Origin: Dysgonamonadaceae bacterium
GTDB lineage: Bacteria; Bacteroidota; Bacteroidia; Bacteroidales; Azobacteroidaceae
Length of the DNA: 15,926 nucleotides
Direction of reading: 5' to 3'
NCBI GenBank assembly: GCA_031284225.1
Contig: JAITAH010000004.1
Coordinates: forward strand, 1-15,926
A model generated the notes under the pieces. It was given only the letters and a program-made list of their open reading frames with translations. It did no database searches and was not told where the DNA came from. Numbering within the stretch: the stretch's first letter is position 1; every line of letters starts with the position of its first letter. The translations under genes and the position numbers were made by a program. Positions 7,045 through 15,635 of this stretch are shown one piece after another.

Positions 7045-8988
7045 TTATAAACTCGGAATCTGTTCTTTACCGATATATTCAAATTCGGCAGGCGTTCCTG
7101 ATGCGCCGGATTGAATACACTTCAACGTATGTTCAAAGTAACGGCGGTCTGACGAAGAATAATAATGTTCTATCCGTACTTTGAGCAATTGTTCGACGCC
7201 CGAAACATGGGTTTGTAAGTCCGGATAATTCACGCCGGCAAAAATCGGAAAAGCGATTTCCACGCGCCGGTCAAACAACGCCCATTTTTCTTCGTTGGTA
7301 GCGAGATTTTTAATTTCATCATCACCGTAGAGCGTGCGGTTATTGTCGAAAACAATTTCGCCGTAATAGGCATTGAAACCGTAATAATGTTCTTCGTTCA
7401 CCCGTCCCGGATACGGATACCATTTGCCTTCCAGACTGTTGTGTACGTAATCAATGAATTTCTGGACGGCGTCGGTATTCACATTGCGTTTAATAGTCAA
7501 TACAATCGTCGGATCGAATATCCAGCCTTGCGAAGAAACCACATATTGCTCGGTGCGCAGTTCAGACGTTGCCGTCGGCGTCCATTTACCTGTGGTAAAC
7601 GTATATTTGTCGGCATAATTGGCGGAAGAAGAAATCCGGAAAACAACGGTTCGTTCATTCCCTTCCTGTGCAAACGGGAATTTTTGCGACAACAGCGCCG
7701 GCAAATAATTCGGGGCTTGCGCTGTGGTCAGATTAGTTAAACCCATAGCGGCGTAATCTTCCGGTTGCAATGCCAAGATGTTAGCGCTTGCCGCTACTGC
7801 TTGCCAAACGGTACCGTTAAATTGATAAACGGCGTATTGTACAGTGGATGAAGCTACGTTCATGGAACTTTTGTTTTCCGCCATTTTAATATTATCCAAC
7901 TGATAAGTAGTAGTGGCTACATTTCCTATGCCATTCCCGGCATATTTGAAACCCACATACACTTTTTTGCCTGCATACGCCGAAAAATCCATTTCGCCGG
8001 AAGTCCGCAAGGTACCGTAGCCGCTTGCCGGTATTTCCGGCGATGTCGGGATGTTAAAATGACTGCTTATATCGTTCCAGGTTGCGGAAGCGATGCCTGT
8101 TTCCGTTCCATCGAAATTTTCGGATACCCATACGGACAATAAATCGCCTTTAAAATAACCGCCGGTAACGTCGAACGAGAGTTTCGGCGCGCTGCCGGCC
8201 GTCAGATCGATAGGACTGGTTATCAACCAAATCGTATTTTCTTCATTGGTGCCGTTGGACGAAAATTGGGCGTATTGGTTTCCGCTGGATATGTATATCC
8301 GGCATTGCCAGAATTTAGAGCCGGTTACATCCTTGTTGATCCAACCGGGAATATCGACCGGTACGCTCGATCCATTCGGAGTTCCTTCGAAATCGGCATA
8401 AATATACCGCACTTCGGCTACCGATACTTCCGGTTCTTTTGCCGAATAGTTGTATTGAACCACTGCATAATCGCCATTCACAGCGTCCTGTTTTTTGGCT
8501 GACAGTATGGCCGGAATTTGCGTTGCCGGCGATTTAGCGGGCGTCAATGCGGATACATAATTTGTAGCGCTTCCCCATGCTTGCTTGTAATCGTCGGCGG
8601 TTAATGTGTACGAGGGTTGCGAAAGCTTATCCAAGGTTGCATCGCGGTCGGACAAGTACGGAAAAGCGATTTTAGCCGACGAGCCTATATCGGCCGAATA
8701 ATAAAGCTTTTGAAGCGCGTAGGGAATCAACCGGCTGGAGGGAATGACCGATGAAAACGCTTTGCTGGCGTTCAAAGCGTTTGCCAGCAACGAATCTTCG
8801 GAATTCTTGTTTGTCCGCAAAGCGGAGACAATGGTTGTTATGTCGGCGGATGTAATTTCGTATTCGTAGGAAGCCGTATTTTTAGGACGCGAAGTTTCGT
8901 CTAAACCGTCAAAATTGTCTTCGTTGTAATTGCAGGAGACTAATAAAGCCGCCGCCATCCATAAACTGAATATTTTTACTATTTTCAT
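7045..8988 (-). CDS. large lipoprotein with choice-of-anchor-J-like domain, partner of the TonB receptor
   Basis: This 647-residue protein has a lipoprotein signal (MKIVKIFSLWMAAALLVSC, Cys19) followed by an acidic stretch (NYNEDNFDGLDE), consistent with export to the outer face of the outer membrane. About 195-370 form a beta-sandwich of the choice-of-anchor J / cleaved-adhesin type: YADFEGTP at the start, WLITSPIDL and KLSFDV in the middle, and TTTYQLDNIKM at the end. Flanking it are two related segments, about 127-185 (YTLTADDY ... IPAILSAKK ... YAVVQYNYS) and 406-453 (LALQPEDY ... YLPALLSQK ... TVVFRIS), which look like copies of one module. The C-terminal 150 residues are unassigned. The start codon is 14 bp after the receptor stop, so the two are probably co-transcribed and co-operate as SusC-SusD pairs do, with this protein as the surface ligand-binding partner. 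The ligand is unknown. Confidence 0.8.
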   Translation of the reverse strand: MKIVKIFSLWMAAALLVSCNYNEDNFDGLDETSRPKNTASYEYEITSADITTIVSALRTNKNSEDSLLANALNASKAFSSVIPSSRLIPYALQKLYYSADIGSSAKIAFPYLSDRDATLDKLSQPSYTLTADDYKQAWGSATNYVSALTPAKSPATQIPAILSAKKQDAVNGDYAVVQYNYSAKEPEVSVAEVRYIYADFEGTPNGSSVPVDIPGWINKDVTGSKFWQCRIYISSGNQYAQFSSNGTNEENTIWLITSPIDLTAGSAPKLSFDVTGGYFKGDLLSVWVSENFDGTETGIASATWNDISSHFNIPTSPEIPASGYGTLRTSGEMDFSAYAGKKVYVGFKYAGNGIGNVATTTYQLDNIKMAENKSSMNVASSTVQYAVYQFNGTVWQAVAASANILALQPEDYAAMGLTNLTTAQAPNYLPALLSQKFPFAQEGNERTVVFRISSSANYADKYTFTTGKWTPTATSELRTEQYVVSSQGWIFDPTIVLTIKRNVNTDAVQKFIDYVHNSLEGKWYPYPGRVNEEHYYGFNAYYGEIVFDNNRTLYGDDEIKNLATNEEKWALFDRRVEIAFPIFAGVNYPDLQTHVSGVEQLLKVRIEHYYSSSDRRYFEHTLKCIQSGASGTPAEFEYIGKEQIPSL

Positions 8989-9002
8989 TGTTCTGTCGTT
9001 TT

Positions 9003-11708
9003 TTAGAAGTTAACTTTTAATCTCACAGACATCGTGCGTCCGAATCCGTAAAACACGCGGTAAGCCGTTTGCCAATCGTGGTTTGAACCATCTATCGCCT
9101 GGGAAATGTATTCCTGATTAAACAGGTTATTGATATTTCCCGATAGCGTCGAGCGGAATCCGCCCATATTAAATGTGTAACTTGCATTTAAATCGAACGT
9201 ATTGTAATCGGGAATCATCCAGGGCGTATTAAAGGCTTTTTCGCCGCCGATAATCAAGTCGCTGGATGCGCTGAACGACCAGTCGGCGTAATTGCGTCCG
9301 AAGTAGTTCCAGTCGATGCCTGCGCGAACGCCATGCCCCAAGCGGAAATTAGCGCCTAAAGCAGATGTAACTTGTGCCGAACCCCCTTCTTTCACGCCGG
9401 CCAAAAGCAGTTTGGACGAGGCATGGTCTTCCGCTTGAAAACCCGAAGCAATTTCGTAACGGGTCGTTACCGGTTGCCCGTTGGAAGTATAATAATATCC
9501 TACCGGGTCGTTGTCCCATTTCCAATCGCCGATGGATAACATTCCCGACAATTCCAACCAGTTGACGGGTTTAGCGGTCAACTCCAATTCAATTCCCTGG
9601 TGCGTGGAATTTACGCCTTGCATATTGATAAGAGCGCGGTCGATGACAGCATTCGCCGTGGTAATTTCTATTTGTCGCGCCATGGTTTTGTCTTTCCATT
9701 CGGTATGATAGATATTCAAGTTCGCCGACAGGTAGCGTGAACGGAAACCGTATCCGCCTTCTACGGAAAAGATTTTTTCGTTAACGGCGTCCGGGTTGGT
9801 AGCGTTGCTGGTAGCCGACGACAAGAATGCTCCGCCTGAAAAGAAAGGCGCCCGACTGATGTAACCGATGTTTGCAAATACGTTATGATTGTCGGTCAGG
9901 TTGTAGTTCGCCCCGCCTTTCACGGTAAATCCGATCGCATTAACGGTTTCCGATTTAGCGTGCTCGGCGTCGTAATAAAAACGGTCGTAACGCCATTGCG
10001 AAGTGTTGTTCAACGAACCGGAAACAAAAGCGTTTAGTTTGTCCGCGTTGTATTCTATTTGTCCGAAAACGCCTTCCTGCACTACATAGCCGTCGTAATC
10101 GCGGTAAACCACATCGCCCACCGTCAGTTTTTCATTGACCCAGTTGGGGTCTAAAGCCGCCTTATTATTTTCAGGTTTTACCAAGGGACGGTTGCGGCTG
10201 TCGATATAAAAATCGCCGTTGTAAAGGTCGATAATTTCATTGGTATGCGTGCCGATATAATAACGTCCGTCTATACCGGCATAAAAATCAATATTTTCCG
10301 TCAGTTTACCGGTATAAGTCGAAAGCAATCCATACCATTTGTGCTGGTTTTTGGAAACCGACATAATCATTTGCGATCCGTTGACGCTGCTTTCGTTCAG
10401 TTCTTGAATCTTATCGTAAGCAAACGTGCCGTCCGGATTGCGGAAAGTAGTGTTCAGCGTTCCGTTGCTACTGCCATACCACTGGTTGGCGTATGTACTG
10501 CTGGTTCCCTGTCCGCTATATCCCCAACCATCGCCGATAGACAAATACAGCGCCGTACTCAAGGAAGAAGTCGGCGTGATTTGCCAGATATGATTTAACG
10601 AGATTTGCGGTTTATGGTATTTGTTTTTAGCGGAAGTTTTGCGTTCGCCGTTTTTTCCGAAACCATAAGTCGGGTTGTAACGGTATTCTTCGCCCGGTTC
10701 CATGTATTTTTTTACTTGTTGCCAGCCCTGAATAAAAAGTCCGTCATAGTTACTCCGCTGATTGTGCACTTGCGGCGCTCCGAAAGCGGTCAACGACAAC
10801 TGTTGCGTTTCGCCCAAGCGTTTGGCCACGCTAAGGAAATAATTGTAACCTTCGAATTCGGTTCCTTGTATGTAGCCGTCGCCCCAAGTTTTACCGCCTA
10901 ACAGCGTCAATGCCCAACCGTTTTTCAGCAGGCCCGACGATACGGTGAACAACGCTTTGTTGTAACCGTCGTTGCCGATGCCGTAACTGGCGCTACCGCC
11001 TTTTTTCGCATCAATGGTTTTCGTGATGATATTGATGGATCCGCCGACGGATGGCGCCGAAACTTTGGATGCGCCCAAACCGCGTTGTATCTGCATCGAG
11101 CGGGTTACATCCGGCAATCCCGCCCAATTGCTCCAATACACGCCGCCCCATTCCATATCGTTCATCGGGACGCCGTTGATCATAACGGCAATGTTTTCGG
11201 ACTTAAAACCACGCAACTTCACTTGCGAATCGCCGAAACCTCCGCCTTCTTTCGTAGCATATACGGCCGGAGTCGATTTCAGGATTTCAGGAAATTCCTG
11301 GGTTCCCAATTTTTCTTCAATCTTAACCGGATCGATGGTCGAAATAGCGATAGGCGTTTGACGATCCACGGCAATTGACGCCGTAATCACTACGTCTTTG
11401 AGCAATACCTCTTCTTCCGCCAGGGTAATAACGCCTAAATCGCTTTTTCCGCCCACAAATACTGCAAGCGATTTGAAGCCTACATAAGAAAAAGTCAAAT
11501 TGGCATTAGGCGCCACTTTTAATTCAAAATAACCATTTAAATCGGTAACCGTGCCGGCCGAGTTATCGGCGGTAGCTACTGTTACGCCCACTAAGGATTC
11601 ATTTGTACCTGCGCTTACCACTTGACCTTTTACTACGGTTTGAGCCATCGCCGAGGAGGCTAAAACCATAGCTATGAGCAAGGAAGCAATCTTTTTAAAT
11701 TCTTTCAT
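9003..11708 (-). CDS. TonB-dependent outer-membrane receptor with carboxypeptidase-regulatory-like domain
   Basis: This 901-residue transporter has a signal peptide (MKEFKKIASLLIAMVLASSA, cleaved near MAQ), a CarboxypepD_reg-like domain (about 24-105, with TVTDLNGYFELKV and LTFSYVGFKS) and a DVVITAS TonB-box-like segment (105-111). The plug (about 115-230) contains VKLRGFKSENIAVMINGVPM and VGGSINIITK. A 22-strand-type barrel ends in MSVRLKVNF. I chose ATG at 11708 rather than the upstream in-frame ATG at 11774. The extra 22 codons would precede the signal peptide and would overlap a -7-like box and a block conserved as non-coding DNA upstream of the other receptor. The downstream lipoprotein, 14 bp away, is its likely surface partner. 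The S1/P1 nuclease gene ends 120 bp upstream. The substrate is unknown; the nuclease next door makes nucleic-acid products or phosphate one possibility, by inference only. Confidence 0.9.
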   Translation of the reverse strand: MKEFKKIASLLIAMVLASSAMAQTVVKGQVVSAGTNESLVGVTVATADNSAGTVTDLNGYFELKVAPNANLTFSYVGFKSLAVFVGGKSDLGVITLAEEEVLLKDVVITASIAVDRQTPIAISTIDPVKIEEKLGTQEFPEILKSTPAVYATKEGGGFGDSQVKLRGFKSENIAVMINGVPMNDMEWGGVYWSNWAGLPDVTRSMQIQRGLGASKVSAPSVGGSINIITKTIDAKKGGSASYGIGNDGYNKALFTVSSGLLKNGWALTLLGGKTWGDGYIQGTEFEGYNYFLSVAKRLGETQQLSLTAFGAPQVHNQRSNYDGLFIQGWQQVKKYMEPGEEYRYNPTYGFGKNGERKTSAKNKYHKPQISLNHIWQITPTSSLSTALYLSIGDGWGYSGQGTSSTYANQWYGSSNGTLNTTFRNPDGTFAYDKIQELNESSVNGSQMIMSVSKNQHKWYGLLSTYTGKLTENIDFYAGIDGRYYIGTHTNEIIDLYNGDFYIDSRNRPLVKPENNKAALDPNWVNEKLTVGDVVYRDYDGYVVQEGVFGQIEYNADKLNAFVSGSLNNTSQWRYDRFYYDAEHAKSETVNAIGFTVKGGANYNLTDNHNVFANIGYISRAPFFSGGAFLSSATSNATNPDAVNEKIFSVEGGYGFRSRYLSANLNIYHTEWKDKTMARQIEITTANAVIDRALINMQGVNSTHQGIELELTAKPVNWLELSGMLSIGDWKWDNDPVGYYYTSNGQPVTTRYEIASGFQAEDHASSKLLLAGVKEGGSAQVTSALGANFRLGHGVRAGIDWNYFGRNYADWSFSASSDLIIGGEKAFNTPWMIPDYNTFDLNASYTFNMGGFRSTLSGNINNLFNQEYISQAIDGSNHDWQTAYRVFYGFGRTMSVRLKVNF

Positions 11709-11730
11709 TTGCATAAACATATATAGTTTA

Positions 11731-11816
11731 ATTTTCGGTAAAAGTAAGAATTTAATTTTAAACGCTGTTAACAATGATATTACATTTTGTTAACGGAAGT
11801 CGAAAAGTTATCAACA
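11731..11816 (-). promoter_or_regulatory. conserved promoter/operator block, copy 2 (upstream of TonB receptor)
   Basis: This is the partner of 6461-6546. The -7-like box on the - strand is TACTTTTA (11746 to 11739), one base from consensus. The two TTAAC words (11768 and 11790) keep the 22-bp spacing, and here they extend to a perfect inverted repeat, GTTAACAA (11767-11774) and TTGTTAAC (11787-11794). TTATCAACA lies at 11808-11816, 12 bp from the stop codon of the S1/P1 nuclease gene. The block ends 22 bp before the receptor start codon. Confidence 0.55.
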
Positions 11817-11828
11817 GGTGGTCTATGT

Positions 11829-12638
11829 TTAATTATAAATATAATTGAGCAATGCGGCCAAATGTTCCGCCGCTTCTACTAAACTAATTTCCCATAACGA
11901 TTTGTATTTGTAAATATATTCGTAAGATTTTCCGGTTTCGTCGGCCGAAGCATAAACGGTTTGCGCGCGAAGATAGATATTCCATGCCCAATCGAGAATT
12001 GTGAGGGTTTTGCCGTCGAAAGACGGGGTATTTGGCGGATAGATTCGCATCAAATGGTTGGCGTATTCGGTATAACTCAGTTTTTGGGAATCGATCAGGG
12101 CGCTGTCCCACAAACTGTGCAGATTGGTTGGGTTACGAAACCAGGTAATTTGTACGGTATTTCCGCCTCGGTCGCCGGCGTGTCCCAAATGCAAGGGACA
12201 GTGCATGTCGCCGACCAAATGAATCAACATCTTGAGCATGGCCGTATCGTTGGGAATCTGTCTCAAGTATTCGGTGAGCGTAACCGTCGAATAGATATTT
12301 TGCCCGTTATTCAGGCTTAAAGTCATCGAATCGAAGGCAGTGCGTGTAAGGCCGCTGTCGATATTGGTGTAATGCCAAGTCGCCGTATAATCGTAGGCAG
12401 GATCGGAACGTACTTCGTCGCCCCAGTTAGCGACCATAGCGATAGACGCATTGTTCAGAAGGGCATTGATGCGCCGTTTGGCCGTGTCGGTCAATTGATT
12501 TTCAGCAATTTCGCCGATAATACGATGGCCGGTAACCCCCCAAGAGTAAGCGGAAAAAGTATTGACAATTAAAAGACTGATAAGACCGATCCGTTTCAGT
12601 CCGGTAATCATTGTTTGTGTTGAACAGGAATTTTTCAT
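11829..12638 (-). CDS. secreted S1/P1-type zinc-dependent nuclease
   Basis: This 269-residue protein belongs to the S1/P1 family, which hydrolyses single-stranded nucleic acids and often removes 3'-phosphates from nucleotides using three zinc ions. Signal-peptide cleavage after SAYS (residue 32) would expose Trp33 as the new N-terminus, which in this family is a zinc ligand. The other ligands are all visible: His38 (WGVTGHRIIGEIAE), Asp74 (NWGDEVR), His89, His140, Asp144 and His150 (HLVGDMHCPLH), and His174 and Asp178 (NLHSLWD). Length is normal for bacterial members, and the enzyme is probably active outside the cytoplasm. The gene starts 9 bp after the GH31 stop codon, so it is very likely transcribed with it. 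It ends 12 bp before the promoter block of the next receptor gene. A second in-frame ATG at codon 10 is an alternative start that keeps the signal peptide. Confidence 0.94.
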   Translation of the reverse strand: MKNSCSTQTMITGLKRIGLISLLIVNTFSAYSWGVTGHRIIGEIAENQLTDTAKRRINALLNNASIAMVANWGDEVRSDPAYDYTATWHYTNIDSGLTRTAFDSMTLSLNNGQNIYSTVTLTEYLRQIPNDTAMLKMLIHLVGDMHCPLHLGHAGDRGGNTVQITWFRNPTNLHSLWDSALIDSQKLSYTEYANHLMRIYPPNTPSFDGKTLTILDWAWNIYLRAQTVYASADETGKSYEYIYKYKSLWEISLVEAAEHLAALLNYIYN

Positions 12639-12647
12639 GATAGTGAA

Positions 12648-15518
12648 TTATTGATTGTTTATTTCTAATGAAACGATTTGAGATTGACCGGTATATACGA
12701 CCGTATTACCGGATGAATATTCATCTATACCGACCGGACGCTCTTTACCGACTTTAACAATATGGAACTTCCGAATTTTTTCCATCATCGGAAATTCTCC
12801 TTTTCGATCGCCGATAACCAGGGTTTTATCCGTATCGTTATAAACGAATGGAATTACGGAATAGACGCCTTTTTCGTAATTGTAGTTTGTGCCTTCGTCT
12901 TCGTAGAGATTGAACGAACCGTCTTTTCCTTCATACACGTAAATAGTCAGATTAACTTGTTTTTGAGTGGTGTTTTGGATTATTTCCCCGACCGGGAGGA
13001 TGCTTCCGGCGGCGGCATACAAGGGCATCTGCTGGTAAGGAGCCTCTACTTCGAGTTTTTGTCCGCCTTCGATCGCTTGCCCCGAATAGAGATCGTACCA
13101 GGTAACGCCTGCGGGAAAATAGACTTCCCGGCTACGCGCTTTATATTCATAGACCGGACAAACCATTAAAGCCGGCCCGAATAAATATTGGTCGCCGATA
13201 TTCAATACTTGAGAATCCCGACCGAAATTCATTACCAGCGGGCGCATAATCGTGTAGTCGTTCCAATGAGCCATTCCCGCCAGCGTGTAGAGGTAGGGCA
13301 TCAAACGGTAGCGCAGTTGGGTGTAATACAGCATCGTTTTGTATGCGGGATGATATTCCGGCGCAATATTCCAGATTTCCCGGTAGGGATACTGCCCGTG
13401 CGATCGAAACAGAGGTACAAACGCTCCGAACTGATGCCAGCGGACGTTCAGTTCGCGCCATTCTTCCCTGTCTTCGGAGCCTTCGGGAGCTTGTTCGTAT
13501 CTTCTTTCTACGCAGAAACCTCCATTATCCATTGTCCAGTAAGGATTTCCGGATACGGCATAATTCAATCCCGCCGAAATTTGCGCTTTCATATCTTCCC
13601 AGCGGGAAGCGATATCGCCGCTCCAGATTGCCGCTGCATAGCGTTGCGAACCGGCAAAGCCCGAACGAGTGAGAAGAAAAATCCGATGGTAATTATTTTC
13701 ATTCCGTTGTCCTTCGTAAATTCCTTTGGCATTCATCAGGGCGTAGGCGTTGAAGTATGCGGTGGAAGATCCCAATGCGGTTGGATTCATCAATGCTTTG
13801 CGATATTTCATGTCGGCGTTGGAGAGAATATCCGGTTCGGGTGCGTCCATCCACCACGCATCGACTCCTTTGGAATACAATTTAAGACTCATTTGTTCCC
13901 AGAAAAGTTTCCGGGCGTCTTCGCTGAAGGCGTCGTAGAACGAACCGATGTATCCGTTGCCGATCCAGTCGCGAATACTGTCTTCTACTGCGCGACGGTA
14001 CATCCAGCCGTTACGGTCAAATTCTTTGTAATGTCCGGTGGGGTAATAGAACTTCGGCCATACGGAAATCATGAATCGGGCGTTCAAACGATGAACTTCG
14101 TCAATCATGTCCGTTGCATCGGGAAAGCGTTCTAAGTCGAAATCATGACTTCCCCAAGCGTCTTCCGGCCAATACGACCAGTCTTGTACGATATTGTCGA
14201 TCGGGATTTGTCGTTGGCGAAATTCGTTGAGCACATCCAGTAATTCTTCCTGCGTTTTGTAGCGTTCGCGGCTTTGCCAGAAGCCCATCGCCCATTTCGG
14301 CATTATTTGCGCCTTTCCGGTAATGGTACGGTAACCGCTAATGACTTCGTCCATCGAATGACCGCTGATAAAATAATAATCGATCTGATCGCCCATTTCC
14401 GACCAGAACGACAATTGATTTTGTGTTTTCGGCGGCGTCGGACTTAACGCTTTCAAACTCAGATAAGAAACGTTGCCATCGGGTTGCCATACCATCCGGA
14501 TTTTGTGTTTTTTTCCTTCTTCCAAATTAGCGGAAAATTTGTAGGAATTAGGATTCCATGCGGTGCGCCATCGTTCGTTTACTACCGGTTGATCGTCCAG
14601 CCAAAGGGAAATATATCCGGCATAATAGAGGATAAACCGGTAGATCCCGGAGGCTTGCGGTTGTATTTCTCCCTCCCAAACGGCGACGGAATTGTATAAC
14701 GGAAAATCGCCGGGCAAAACTTTGATGGTTTCCAGGTTGTCGTAATTGATAATGCTGTCGCGTTTTTCGAGCAAAAGGCTATCGGCCGGCAGAAGCGTCC
14801 GGTACGTAACGGACAATGCGCCTTTTTTGCCGTTTTTGTCGTACAAGGTAAATTGATTTAATGGTTCGTAATCGCGCGGATCGCCAAATTTCGTCAACGA
14901 ATAATTATCCCACAGCAGGCCATAATTATTATTAGATACGATAAAAGGTACCGATACTTTTGTATTGTACTGATACAGCGCTTCATTTTTTCCTTTATAA
15001 TTAAATTCATCCGATTGGTGTTGCCCCAAGCCATAAAAAGCTTCGTTGTCGGGCGATTCGAATACTTGCCGCAAGGAGTAAGATTGGTAACCGTCGGCTT
15101 CCATGGGTTCGAACGACTTGCCGCCACCGGCATTTTCCGCTAAAAGAATATTTCCATTGGTATCGGCAAAAACGATTTCACCGGTTTCTCTGGATACATT
15201 CACCGAGAGGGTAGCGGTTTTCAGAAGAACTTCTTTTTCTTGTTGAGAATAAATCCATTCTTTTTTTAAGGTATCGGGATAAACGGCAATCAGGCTGGGC
15301 CTTGTCGAAAACGTATCGGACGGAGAAGCCGAAACGCGAATAATATTGTTGGTAACTACTTCTAATCGAATGGTTTTTACCTGATGTTTTCCGGACGATT
15401 TCAGGTGAATAACGATTCCGTTATCCAGTTTTTCGACCGTGGAAGAGGTGCAGGCAAACAGGCTTGTACCTAAAACGATTGACAGCGCCCAACGAAAAAT
15501 AGCGAGTGTTTGTTGCAT
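12648..15518 (-). CDS. GH31 family glycoside hydrolase lipoprotein with PA14 insert, probable alpha-xylosidase
   Basis: This 956-residue retaining alpha-glycosidase has a lipoprotein signal ending SLFAC (Cys23), an N-terminal mutarotase-like beta-sandwich (to about 265), an inserted PA14 domain (about 268-360: VWEGEIQPQASGIYRFILYY, then ISLWLDDQ), a catalytic barrel (about 400-740) and C-terminal beta domains. The nucleophile motif WWMDAPEPDI places Asp558. The acid/base is Asp635 in IWSGDIASRWEDM. The PA14 insert at this site and the WWxDAxEPD motif are features of xyloglucan alpha-xylosidases such as Cellvibrio Xyl31A and the Bacteroides ovatus enzyme, so alpha-xylosidase is the best guess; alpha-glucosidase is not excluded. 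I chose ATG at 15518. The upstream in-frame TTG (15551) overlaps the -7 box at 15549-15556 and would add 11 residues before the signal peptide. No xyloglucan-utilisation genes adjoin it. The S1/P1 nuclease gene follows after 9 bp. Confidence 0.92.
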   Translation of the reverse strand: MQQTLAIFRWALSIVLGTSLFACTSSTVEKLDNGIVIHLKSSGKHQVKTIRLEVVTNNIIRVSASPSDTFSTRPSLIAVYPDTLKKEWIYSQQEKEVLLKTATLSVNVSRETGEIVFADTNGNILLAENAGGGKSFEPMEADGYQSYSLRQVFESPDNEAFYGLGQHQSDEFNYKGKNEALYQYNTKVSVPFIVSNNNYGLLWDNYSLTKFGDPRDYEPLNQFTLYDKNGKKGALSVTYRTLLPADSLLLEKRDSIINYDNLETIKVLPGDFPLYNSVAVWEGEIQPQASGIYRFILYYAGYISLWLDDQPVVNERWRTAWNPNSYKFSANLEEGKKHKIRMVWQPDGNVSYLSLKALSPTPPKTQNQLSFWSEMGDQIDYYFISGHSMDEVISGYRTITGKAQIMPKWAMGFWQSRERYKTQEELLDVLNEFRQRQIPIDNIVQDWSYWPEDAWGSHDFDLERFPDATDMIDEVHRLNARFMISVWPKFYYPTGHYKEFDRNGWMYRRAVEDSIRDWIGNGYIGSFYDAFSEDARKLFWEQMSLKLYSKGVDAWWMDAPEPDILSNADMKYRKALMNPTALGSSTAYFNAYALMNAKGIYEGQRNENNYHRIFLLTRSGFAGSQRYAAAIWSGDIASRWEDMKAQISAGLNYAVSGNPYWTMDNGGFCVERRYEQAPEGSEDREEWRELNVRWHQFGAFVPLFRSHGQYPYREIWNIAPEYHPAYKTMLYYTQLRYRLMPYLYTLAGMAHWNDYTIMRPLVMNFGRDSQVLNIGDQYLFGPALMVCPVYEYKARSREVYFPAGVTWYDLYSGQAIEGGQKLEVEAPYQQMPLYAAAGSILPVGEIIQNTTQKQVNLTIYVYEGKDGSFNLYEDEGTNYNYEKGVYSVIPFVYNDTDKTLVIGDRKGEFPMMEKIRKFHIVKVGKERPVGIDEYSSGNTVVYTGQSQIVSLEINNQ

Positions 15519-15548
15519 AAAAAATAACAGTGTTCTAATTTGATAGTG

Positions 15549-15556
15549 CAAAATTA
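15549..15556 (-). promoter_or_regulatory. -7 promoter element for the GH31-nuclease operon
   Basis: On the - strand the sequence is TAATTTTG, a full match to TAnnTTTG, 30 bp before the ATG at 15518. I see no clear -33 TTTG at the standard distance, so strength is uncertain. Confidence 0.5.
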
Positions 15557-15600
15557 AGCAATATTTTCATATTCTATTCTGCATTTTGCCAATAAAGTAG

Positions 15601-15608
15601 TAACTTTG
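15601..15608 (+). promoter_or_regulatory. -7 promoter element for lysS
   Basis: TAACTTTG matches TAnnTTTG and lies 27 bp before the lysS ATG. A weak TTCTG (15577-15581) sits 19 bp upstream where the -33 element is expected. It also overlaps an in-frame TTG at 15606, which argues that the TTG is not the start codon. Confidence 0.55.
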
Positions 15609-15635
15609 CACCCGAATCCTCAAAAGTATGGCAAT

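Noticed and set aside
13188..14135. A 315-codon + strand frame antisense to the GH31 gene
   Set aside because: It lies wholly inside the GH31 catalytic domain, whose motifs are continuous on the - strand. Its translation has no recognisable domain. It is a codon-usage shadow.
15519..15551. TTG start for the GH31 gene, giving 967 residues
   Set aside because: It overlaps the -7 box, adds residues ahead of a normal lipoprotein signal, and a good ATG follows at 15518.
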